The notes below the pieces were generated by a model. It was not told the origin of the DNA, searched no databases, and saw only the letters and a list, made by a program, of their open reading frames with translations. The position numbers and the translations under genes were made by a program. Below are positions 7,226-14,081 of a stretch of 29,866 nucleotides of DNA, one piece after another. The DNA is from JAAAPF01 sp964481035. GTDB lineage: Bacteria; Pseudomonadota; Alphaproteobacteria; Geminicoccales; Geminicoccaceae. Within the stretch, counting starts at the first letter, position 1; the number at the start of each line of letters is the position of its first letter. The stretch is taken from positions 1 through 29,866 of the forward strand of contig CAYZSE010000021.1 of the NCBI GenBank assembly GCA_964481035.1, given 5' to 3'.

Positions 7226-8437
7226 ATGACACGACTGGTTCTCAGCGGCGGCCGGCTCGCCACGATGCGCCGCAAGGCGGCGGCAACTTTCGGGCTCGTC
7301 GACGACGGTGCGATCGCCATCGACGACGGCTGGATCGTCTGGGTCGGCCACGCGGACGAGCTGCCCGACGATTTTCGCCGCTGGCCGCTCCGCCGGCTCG
7401 AAGGACGGCTCGTCACGCCGGCGCTCGTCGACTGCCACACCCATCTGGTCTTCGCGGGCGATGGCGCGCCCGAGTTCGAGCTGCGGCTCGCCGGTGCGCC
7501 GTCCACGCCGATTGCGCGGGAGGCGGCCGCCATCGGCGCGACCGTGGCGGCGACACGGGCGGCCGACCACGCGGCCCTGCTCCAGGCGAGCCTGAAGCGG
7601 GCGGATGCGCTGATCGCCGAGGGCGTCGGCACCGTCGAGATCAAGAGCGGCTGGGGCCTCGACACCCGCACCGAGCGGCGCCTGCTCGAGGTGGCCCGGC
7701 ACCTGCCGGAGCATCGCGCAGTGCGAGTGCGTACGACCTTTCTGGGCGCGCATGCGGTTCCCCCGGAACACGCCGACGCGCCCGACGGCTATGTCGACCT
7801 CCTCTGCCGCGAGATGCTGCCGCAGCTCGCCGAGGAGGGCCTCGTCGACGCCGTGGACGCCCTGCTCGATCCGACGGCGCTCGACGCCCGACAGATCGCC
7901 CGCGTGTTCGCGACGGCCCAGGCACTGGGCCTGCCGGTGAAGCTGCACGCGGACCGCTTCGGCGACGGCGGGGGCGGCGCTCTCGCCGCACGCTTCGCCG
8001 CGCTCTCGGCCGACCACCTCGAACATCTGAGCGCGAAGGGGATCCAGGCGATGGCCGCGGCAGGCACCGTCGCCGTGCTGCTTCCGGGTGCCTACTATAC
8101 GGCGCGCCAAACGCAACCGCCGCCGGTGGCCGCGCTTCGCGAGGCGGGGGTGGCGATGGCCGTCGCGACCGACTGCAACCCTTGCTCGTCACCGCTGACC
8201 TCGCCCCTCTTGGCGATGAACATGGCCTGCACCTTTTTCGGGCTCACCGCCGAGGAGTCGCTCGCCGGCATGACCCGGGCTGCTGCCAAGGCGCTCGGCC
8301 TCGCCGGCGAGGTCGGCACCTTGAAGGGCGGCAAGCGCGCGGATCTCGCCCTTTGGGACGCCGAGCGCCCGGCGGAGCTCATGTGCCGGATGGGCCTCAA
8401 CCCGCTGCACGCCCGCCTCGTCGCCGGCCGCGAATGA
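7226..8437 (+). CDS. hutI: Imidazolonepropionase-like amidohydrolase
   Basis: The 403-residue protein is collinear with HutI, the histidine-degradation enzyme that hydrolyses imidazolonepropionate to N-formimino-glutamate. Metal-ligand positions are intact: His71 and His73 (DCHTH), His241 and Asp316, and His176 and His264 are also kept. Several substrate-pocket positions differ from B. subtilis HutI: Arg89 is Gly80, Tyr152 is Trp143 (KSGWGLD) and Gly328 is Cys320 (TDCNPCSS). A Gly-rich GDGGGG stretch (246-251) follows the metal histidine. No hutH, hutU, hutG or hutC is in the window. The ATG at 7226 gives the usual HutI length; the ATG at 7169 would add 19 unlike residues, and no strong ribosome site decides between them. 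Either a divergent HutI or a relative with a different cyclic amide substrate. Confidence 0.8.
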   Translation: MTRLVLSGGRLATMRRKAAATFGLVDDGAIAIDDGWIVWVGHADELPDDFRRWPLRRLEGRLVTPALVDCHTHLVFAGDGAPEFELRLAGAPSTPIAREAAAIGATVAATRAADHAALLQASLKRADALIAEGVGTVEIKSGWGLDTRTERRLLEVARHLPEHRAVRVRTTFLGAHAVPPEHADAPDGYVDLLCREMLPQLAEEGLVDAVDALLDPTALDARQIARVFATAQALGLPVKLHADRFGDGGGGALAARFAALSADHLEHLSAKGIQAMAAAGTVAVLLPGAYYTARQTQPPPVAALREAGVAMAVATDCNPCSSPLTSPLLAMNMACTFFGLTAEESLAGMTRAAAKALGLAGEVGTLKGGKRADLALWDAERPAELMCRMGLNPLHARLVAGRE

Positions 8438-8491
8438 TCGCGCCCCATCTCACCCCCCACGCGCCCGACGACGACGACCGCCGCATGAAAG

Positions 8492-8504
8492 AATTGTGAC
8501 AATT
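8492..8504. promoter_or_regulatory. Perfect short inverted repeat, possible operator
   Basis: AATTGT and ACAATT face each other around a single G in a locally AT-rich patch between the amidohydrolase stop and the next small ORF. A symmetric AT-rich site in such GC-rich DNA could bind a dimeric regulator. No promoter hexamers are clearly placed next to it, so function is a guess. The rest of 8438-8617 shows no gene. Confidence 0.3.
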
Positions 8505-8617
8505 TGATCTCGGCCAATGACAAGGTCGCCGCGATGTGATCCCCTCGCATCAGCAAAACCAGAAGCGGAGGCACGCGGCGCTGCGGTGCCGGCCCCGCCA
8601 GGGAGGGCCATCCGCCC

Positions 8618-8824
8618 ATGGACAACCGTGGCCCCGATCGCGGACACACACAGCCCGCGGTTTATCGCCAAGCCGGGCTCGCGCCCCGCTCGACCCGGCG
8701 CGCCCGGCAGGTGCGCCGTGCAGGCACCGCCAGCGGCCTGGGCCGCCTCGCGGCGCAAACGCTCGTCTATTCGGGTGCGATGCTCGCGCTCCTGCTCGCC
8801 GTCGGCCGCCTCATGGGCGGCTAG
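8618..8824 (+). CDS. Small protein with a C-terminal membrane segment (doubtful)
   Basis: A 68-codon frame with an Arg-rich, polar first half and one hydrophobic segment near the C-terminus (about residues 48-65: LVYSGAMLALLLAVG), as in a tail-anchored small membrane protein. AGGGAGG lies about 11 bases before the ATG. Codon third positions are GC-rich, but that alone is weak evidence in this genome. I recognise no family. Its stop codon shares the CTAG at 8821-8824 with the stop of a possible minus-strand ORF. Confidence 0.45.
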   Translation: MDNRGPDRGHTQPAVYRQAGLAPRSTRRARQVRRAGTASGLGRLAAQTLVYSGAMLALLLAVGRLMGG

Positions 8825-8982
8825 CGCTCTTGCAGAAAAGCTCGGCGATGGAGCCTCCGCGCTCGCATCGCCGCGTGATGCGTCGTCTCCGCGGCCCGGC
8901 GGATCTCGTCCGTGTCGCCGGCGCGGATCCGCGGCGTGACGCGGTCGCGATGGTCGGCGTCGCGAGGACGGTCAGCCGTCAC
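8821..8982 (-). CDS. Possible 53-residue protein coupled to pyruvate kinase
   Basis: On the minus strand a frame with a GTG start overlaps the end of the pyruvate kinase gene by 11 bases and runs 53 codons to a TAG. The product is very Arg, Asp, Ala and His rich and predicted helical, with no family I recognise. Codon third positions stay GC-rich until the last dozen codons. No ribosome site is evident, so translation would depend on coupling to the gene before it. It may be chance open frame. Confidence 0.3.
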   Translation of the reverse strand: MTADRPRDADHRDRVTPRIRAGDTDEIRRAAETTHHAAMRARRLHRRAFLQER

Positions 8983-10399
8983 GGTCGGTGACGTAGGCGA
9001 TGCGCAGCATGTTGGTCGCGCCGGGAGTGCCGAAGGGCAGGCCCGCGGTGACGATGAGCGCTTGACCGGATTGCGCCAAGCCGTGCACCACCGCGGCCTG
9101 GCGCGCCTTGGCGATCATGTCGTCGAGGCTCTTGGCGTCCTCGCACATGACCGGCCGCACCCCCCAGACCACGGTAAGGCGGCGCGCCGTGCCGAGCCGG
9201 GTGATCAGCCCGAGGATCGGCTGCGAGGGCCGCTCGCGCGCCGCCCTGAGCGCCGTCGTGCCGCTCGTGGTGTAGGTGACGATGGCGGCCGCGTTGAGGT
9301 TCTCCGCCACGCTCGCGGCGGCCTGGGTGATCGCGTCGGCCGCGGTATGCTCGGCCTCGGCCGTGTAGGCGGTGACGTAGGAGCGGTAGAGCGGGTCGAC
9401 CTCCACCCGGTTGATGATGCGATCCATGATCGCCACCGCCTCGACCGGGTACTCGCCGGCGGCGCTCTCGGCCGACAGCATCAGCGCGTCGGCGCCGTCG
9501 TAGCAGGCGGTCGCCACGTCCGAGGCCTCGGCGCGGGTCGGCGCCGGTGCGGTGATCATGCTCTCGAGCATCTGGGTCGCGACGACGACAGGCTTGCCGG
9601 CGGCGCGCGCCGCGCGGACGATCCGCTTCTGCAGCCCAGGCACGTCCTCGGGCGGCAGCTCGACGCCGAGATCGCCGCGGGCGATCATGATGCCGTCCGA
9701 AAGCTCGATGATGCCGTCGAGAAACTCGATCGCCGAAGGCTTCTCGATCTTGGCCATGATCGCCGCGCGGCCGGAGATGAGCCGGCGCGCCTCGGCGACG
9801 TCCTCGGGGCGCTGGACGAAGCTCAAGGCGACCCAGTCGAAGCCCTGGTCGAGCCCGAAGACGAGGTCGTTCCTGTCCTTGGCGGTCAAGGCCGAGAGCC
9901 TGAGCACGGCGTTGGGCACATTGACGCCCTTGCGGTCGGAGATGACCCCGCCGACCTCGATCATCGCTTCGAGGTGGTCGCCGTCGACGTGCTCGACGCG
10001 CGCGCGGAGCTTGCCGTCGTCCAGGAGGAGATCGGTGCCGCGCTCGACCGTGTCGAAGATCTCGCGATGCGGCAGGTGCACCCGCGTAGCGTCGCCCGGG
10101 CTCGGGTCGAGGTCGAAGCGAAAGCGCGCGCCCGCGACCAGGGTCGCCTTGCCACCGGCGAACTTGCCGACCCGCAGCTTCGGCCCCTGCAGGTCCATCA
10201 GCGCGCCGATCGGCTTGTCGAGCTCGCGCTCGACCTCGCGCAACGCCGCCAGCCGCTCGACGTGGTCGTCGTGGGTGCCGTGGCTGAAATTGAAGCGAAA
10301 GACGTCCGCGCCGGCCTGGACCAGCGCCCTGATGCGCTCCTTGGTCGACGACGACGGCCCCAAGGTCGCGAGGATTTTGGTGGAGCCTTCCCGGCGCAT
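8972..10399 (-). CDS. pyk: Pyruvate kinase
   Basis: The 475-residue enzyme catalyses the last step of glycolysis, phosphoenolpyruvate plus ADP to pyruvate plus ATP, in the cytosol. Diagnostic segments are present in order: STKILATLGPSS at the N-terminus, FRFNFSHGTHDDH, LMDLQGPKLRVG, DRKGVNVPN, the catalytic-lysine stretch IMAKIEKP, and DGIMIARGDLGVELP. SAESAAGEYPVEAV follows at the end of the barrel, then the C-terminal domain. Length is normal for the bacterial homotetramer. The ATG at 10399 is preceded by AAGGGG; a longer in-frame extension has no family similarity. It is divergent from the ABC importer operon and stands alone apart from the possible small ORF overlapping its end. Confidence 0.97.
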   Translation of the reverse strand: MRREGSTKILATLGPSSSTKERIRALVQAGADVFRFNFSHGTHDDHVERLAALREVERELDKPIGALMDLQGPKLRVGKFAGGKATLVAGARFRFDLDPSPGDATRVHLPHREIFDTVERGTDLLLDDGKLRARVEHVDGDHLEAMIEVGGVISDRKGVNVPNAVLRLSALTAKDRNDLVFGLDQGFDWVALSFVQRPEDVAEARRLISGRAAIMAKIEKPSAIEFLDGIIELSDGIMIARGDLGVELPPEDVPGLQKRIVRAARAAGKPVVVATQMLESMITAPAPTRAEASDVATACYDGADALMLSAESAAGEYPVEAVAIMDRIINRVEVDPLYRSYVTAYTAEAEHTAADAITQAAASVAENLNAAAIVTYTTSGTTALRAARERPSQPILGLITRLGTARRLTVVWGVRPVMCEDAKSLDDMIAKARQAAVVHGLAQSGQALIVTAGLPFGTPGATNMLRIAYVTDRDG

Positions 10400-10451
10400 G
10401 TCGCACCCCTTCGAACAACGCGCCTTCCCCTGGCACGGGTCGCCGGGACGC

Positions 10452-10465
10452 ACAACCGCCGTTGT
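10452..10465. repeat. Short inverted repeat in the pyk/ABC importer divergent gap
   Basis: ACAAC and GTTGT flank a four-base CGCC centre, roughly midway between the start codons of pyruvate kinase (10399) and the solute-binding protein (10525). A shared operator for the divergent genes is possible but a 5-base arm can occur by chance. Confidence 0.2.
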
Positions 10466-10524
10466 CGCGGGCCACGGATGCCGCCACCTTCCCACCGACG
10501 CTCGAGCGGTGGAGGACGACGCGG

Positions 10525-12177
10525 ATGGCGGCACGGATCGCGATGGCCTTGATGCTGGTCTTGTGGCCGGTTGCGGCGCAAGGCCGGGATACGCTGCGGA
10601 TCGGTATCACGCAGTTCCCGTCGACGCTGCACCCGAGCATCGATTCGATGCTCGCCAAGACCTATGTCCACGGCATGACGCTGCGGCCGATCACCGGCTT
10701 CGATCGCGACTGGCAGCTCACCTGCTTTCTCTGCACCGAGCTTCCGACCTTCGAGAACGGCGGCGCCGAGCGGATCGAGCGGGCCGACGGCAGCATCGGC
10801 GCGCGCGTGAGCTTCGCCATCCACCCCGACGCGCGCTGGGGCGACGGCATGCCAGTGACCGCCGCCGACGTCGTCTTCGCCTGGCGCTTCGGCAAGCACC
10901 CCGAGAGCGGCGTTCCGTCGCGCGAGGCCTATACCGACATCCTCGACATCGAGGTCCACGGGCCCAAGAGCTTCACCGTCGAGACCAAGGACCTCGAGTT
11001 CCGCTACAACGCGCTGAACAGCCTGCAGCCCCTGCCGGCGCACCTCGAGGCCCGGGTGTTCGACGCCGGGCCCGCCGCCTACCGCAACCGCACCCTCTAC
11101 GACGCCGATCCGGGCAACCCCGGCCTGTGGATGGGCCCCTACCGCGTGGCCGAGGTGGCGACCGGCGAGTACCTCGTGCTCGAGCGCAACCCCGAATGGT
11201 ACGGCACGCCGCCGGCCTTCGCGCGGATCGTCGTCGAGGTCGTCGAGAACACCGCCGCCATGGAGGCGACGCTGCTCGCGGGCGAGATCGACATGATCGC
11301 CGGCGAGCTCGGCCTGCCGCTCGAGCAGGCGCTCGCCTTCGCCGAGCGGCACGGCGACCGCTTCCAGATCGCTTACGAGCCCGGCCTCGTCTACGAGCAT
11401 CTCGAGGCCAACCTCGACAATCCGCTCTTCCAAGACGTGCGCGTTCGCCGCGCGCTGATGTGGGCCGTCGACCGCGAGGCGCTGTCGGAGCGGCTGTTCG
11501 CCGGCAAGCAACCGGTCGCAGCCACCAACGTGCACCCGCTCGACTGGGTCCATGCCGAAGACGTGCACCACTACGCCCGCGACCTCGAGCGCGCCCGCGC
11601 CTTACTCGACGACGCCGGCTGGCGTCCGGGGCCCGACGGCATCCGGGTCGACGACGCCGGCGAGCGCCTCTCCTTCGAGTTCGCGACCACGGCCGGCAAC
11701 CGCGGCCGGGAGCTCGTCCAGCAGTTCCTCCAGGCGCAATGGGCCGAGGTCGGCGTCGAGGCCGTGATCCGCAACCTGCCGCCACGGGTTCTCTTCGCCG
11801 AGCACCTGAGCCGGCGGCGGTTCACGGGCATGGCGCTGTTCGCGTGGATCAGCTCGCCCGAGAGCGCGCCCAAGACGACACTGCACTCGACCATGATCCC
11901 TTCGGCCGGCAACGGCTGGAGCGGGCAGAACTACACGGGCTACGCCAACCCCGAGATGGACGCGCTGATCGAGGCGATCGAGGTCGAGCTCGACCGCGAG
12001 GCCCGCGCCGAGCTGTGGCGTCGCCTGCAGGTGCTCTACGCGACCGATCTGCCGGCGATGCCCCTCTACTTCCGCGCCAACGCCCACATCTGGCCGACAT
12101 GGCTCGAGGGCGTGACGCCGACGGGCCATCAGGACGTGAGCACGCTGTGGGTCGAGGAGTGGCGCGTGCGGGAGTAG
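10525..12177 (+). CDS. Peptide/oligopeptide ABC importer, periplasmic binding protein
   Basis: The 550-residue product starts with a signal peptide (hydrophobic residues 5-17, cleavage near residue 20) and continues as a family-5 solute-binding protein of the DppA/OppA type. Typical features are DTLRIGITQFPSTLHP after the leader, ARWGDGMPVTAADVVFAWR, the GPYRV strand, DVRVRRALMWAVDR and PLYFRAN near the C-terminus. Such proteins capture peptides, nickel complexes, opines or sugars in the periplasm; the ligand cannot be read here. Two nearby cysteines (CFLC) are in the N-terminal lobe. GGAGGA at 10511-10516 supports the ATG at 10525. It heads a three-gene operon, followed three bases later by the first permease. 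Confidence 0.92.
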   Translation: MAARIAMALMLVLWPVAAQGRDTLRIGITQFPSTLHPSIDSMLAKTYVHGMTLRPITGFDRDWQLTCFLCTELPTFENGGAERIERADGSIGARVSFAIHPDARWGDGMPVTAADVVFAWRFGKHPESGVPSREAYTDILDIEVHGPKSFTVETKDLEFRYNALNSLQPLPAHLEARVFDAGPAAYRNRTLYDADPGNPGLWMGPYRVAEVATGEYLVLERNPEWYGTPPAFARIVVEVVENTAAMEATLLAGEIDMIAGELGLPLEQALAFAERHGDRFQIAYEPGLVYEHLEANLDNPLFQDVRVRRALMWAVDREALSERLFAGKQPVAATNVHPLDWVHAEDVHHYARDLERARALLDDAGWRPGPDGIRVDDAGERLSFEFATTAGNRGRELVQQFLQAQWAEVGVEAVIRNLPPRVLFAEHLSRRRFTGMALFAWISSPESAPKTTLHSTMIPSAGNGWSGQNYTGYANPEMDALIEAIEVELDREARAELWRRLQVLYATDLPAMPLYFRANAHIWPTWLEGVTPTGHQDVSTLWVEEWRVRE

Positions 12178-12180
12178 GCC

Positions 12181-13137
12181 GTGCTCGCTCATCTCCTGCG
12201 CCGCGGCGGCGAGGCGATCGTCGCCTGGCTCGTCGTCTCCATGCTCGTCTTCGCGCTGGTGGGCCTGATGCCCGGCGATCCGCTAGACCTCATGTTGAGC
12301 GCCGACCCCGACATCACGGCCGAGGACGTCGCGCGGCTGAAGGCGCTCCACGGCGTCGATCAGCCGCTCTGGCAGCGCTACACGGCTTGGCTCGGCGGTG
12401 TCCTCGGGGGCGACTGGGGGTTCTCGCGGGCCTACGCGCAGCCGGTGGCGGCGGTGCTGACCACGCCGCTCGTCAACACACTCGTGCTGATGGGGCTGAG
12501 CCTCGTCCTCGGGCTCGCCATCGCCGTGCCGCTGGCCCTCCTGGCCGCCGCCCGGCCCGGCGGCGCGCTCGATCTCGGCGTCAACATCGCGGCCTTCGCC
12601 GGCTTCTCGGTGCCCTCCTTCTGGCTCGCGCTGATCGTCATCCTGGTGTTCGCCGTCCAGCTCGGCTGGCTCCCGGCGGGGGGCGTGCACGCGGTCGGCG
12701 ATCCGGGCCTGGCGAGCCGCCTCGCGCACCTGGTCCTGCCGGTGCTGACCCTCTCGGCGCTGACCGCGGGGACCTATCTGCGGTTCACCCGCGGCGCGCT
12801 CTTGGAGGTCGTCGGCGAAGACTTCATGCGCACCGCCCGGGCCAAGGGTCTCGGCCGGCTCCATGCGCTGATCCGCCACGCCTTGCCGAACGCGCTCTTG
12901 CCTCTCGTCACCATCGTCGCCCTGCACCTGGGCACGCTGCTCTCGGGCGCGCTCGTCGTCGAGGTGGTCTTCGCCTATCGCGGCATGGGCAAGCTCACCT
13001 ACGATGCGATCCTCGCCAACGACTACAACCTCGCGATGGCGGCGCTGCTGCTGTCGACCGCGCTGACCCTCGCCTGCAACATCCTGGCCGACGTCGCCTA
13101 CGCCCGGCTCGACCCGCGGGTGCGCTATGACGACTAG
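12181..13137 (+). CDS. ABC importer permease, DppB type
   Basis: The 318-residue inner-membrane permease has the DppB layout: a first membrane helix at 9-30 followed by the GLMPGDPLD motif, a periplasmic loop ending in GDWGFS, then five more helices. The cytoplasmic coupling loop reads FMRTARAKGLGRLHALIRHALPNAL, here noted as the EAA-like region around residues 217-240, which would contact the ATPase. It forms half of the translocation pore with the next gene. The start is GTG, with GGAG at 12171-12174 inside the end of the previous gene. The last 11 bases overlap the DppC-type gene. Confidence 0.93.
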   Translation: MLAHLLRRGGEAIVAWLVVSMLVFALVGLMPGDPLDLMLSADPDITAEDVARLKALHGVDQPLWQRYTAWLGGVLGGDWGFSRAYAQPVAAVLTTPLVNTLVLMGLSLVLGLAIAVPLALLAAARPGGALDLGVNIAAFAGFSVPSFWLALIVILVFAVQLGWLPAGGVHAVGDPGLASRLAHLVLPVLTLSALTAGTYLRFTRGALLEVVGEDFMRTARAKGLGRLHALIRHALPNALLPLVTIVALHLGTLLSGALVVEVVFAYRGMGKLTYDAILANDYNLAMAALLLSTALTLACNILADVAYARLDPRVRYDD

Positions 13138-14002
13138 CCGTGCCGGCGCGAGGGGCGGCCGCGCACCCACCTACGTCATCGCCGCCGCGAGCGGCGTGCT
13201 GGCGCTGTTGGCCGTCACCTGCGCGGCGGCCCCCTGGATAGGCGGCTGGCTCGGCGTCGACGGCACGACGGTCGACATCCTCAACCGCCTGGCACCGCCG
13301 AGCGCCACCCACTGGCTCGGCACCGACGAGCTCGGCCGCGACTATCTGATGCGCGTGCTCGAGGGCGGCCGCGTGTCGCTCGTGGTGGGCCTCGGCGGGG
13401 CCGTCGCCGCGGCCGTCATCGGCACGTTCGTCGGGGTGGTGAGCGGCTATGCCGGGGGTGCGGTCGACGCGCTCTCGATGCGCCTCACCGACATCGTCAT
13501 CGCGCTGCCGATCCTGCCCCTGCTGCTCATCGTCGCCGCCATCGACCTCGCCGAGCTCGGCCTGGTCGAGCCGCGCGACGGCGGGCTCACCCGCATCGTC
13601 GTCATCGTCGCGCTGTTCGGCTGGCCGCCGGTCGCCCGCGTCGCCCGCGGCACGACCCTGAGCGTCAAGCGGCGCACCTACGTGACGGCCGCGGAAGCCC
13701 TCGGCGCGCCGCCCGCGATCGTCGTCCGCCGTCACGTGCTGCCCAACGTGGCGGGGCCGATCATCGTCGTCGCCACCCTCGGCATCGGCAACGTCATCCT
13801 CGCCGAATCGGTCCTCTCCTTTCTCGGTCTCGGCATCCAGCCGCCGACGCCGTCCTGGGGCAACCTCCTGACCGGCGCCCAGACGATCATGGCGCAGGCG
13901 CCGTGGCTCGCGGTCGTGCCGGGCCTCGCCATCTTCGCGACCGTGATCGCCTTCAACGTCCTCGGCGACGGCCTGCAGGCGGCGCTCGACCGCCGACGGT
14001 GA
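13127..14002 (+). CDS. ABC importer permease, DppC type
   Basis: The 291-residue partner permease has the DppC pattern: one N-terminal helix (16-38), the HWLGTDELGRD motif (61-71), then five helices, with the coupling loop YVTAAEALGA around 184-193 and the signature SFLGLGIQPPTPSWG near the end. It pairs with the DppB-type protein to import the ligand of the upstream binding protein. It overlaps the first permease by 11 bases, showing translational coupling. The usual DppD and DppF ATPase genes do not follow; the next gene is an unrelated polysaccharide co-polymerase. The ATPases must be supplied from elsewhere in the genome if the importer works. Confidence 0.93.
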   Translation: MTTSRAGARGGRAPTYVIAAASGVLALLAVTCAAAPWIGGWLGVDGTTVDILNRLAPPSATHWLGTDELGRDYLMRVLEGGRVSLVVGLGGAVAAAVIGTFVGVVSGYAGGAVDALSMRLTDIVIALPILPLLLIVAAIDLAELGLVEPRDGGLTRIVVIVALFGWPPVARVARGTTLSVKRRTYVTAAEALGAPPAIVVRRHVLPNVAGPIIVVATLGIGNVILAESVLSFLGLGIQPPTPSWGNLLTGAQTIMAQAPWLAVVPGLAIFATVIAFNVLGDGLQAALDRRR

Positions 14003-14035
14003 GCGCACCGGGCGCCGCGGCCGACGCGTTCGGCG

Positions 14036-14064
14036 TTGACAACGCGATCGCGACGGCCAAGCAA
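14036..14064 (+). promoter_or_regulatory. Possible promoter before the GumC-like gene
   Basis: A perfect TTGACA at 14036-14041 lies 41-46 bases before the ATG at 14082, in the 79-base gap after the permease gene. The hexamer 17 bases downstream (AAGCAA) is a poor -10, so only the -35 supports this call. Confidence 0.25.
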
Positions 14065-14081
14065 CCCGAACCTCCGCTCGC

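Noticed and set aside
8438..8617. A gene in the gap after the HutI-like gene.
   Set aside because: No frame with a plausible start, ribosome site and family similarity was found; only the short inverted repeat stands out.
9552..13130. A plus-strand open frame of about 1190 codons spanning the pyk and ABC importer region.
   Set aside because: It runs antisense to pyruvate kinase and then out of frame through the binding protein and permeases; its product is Arg/Pro-rich low-complexity sequence typical of shadow frames in GC-rich DNA.
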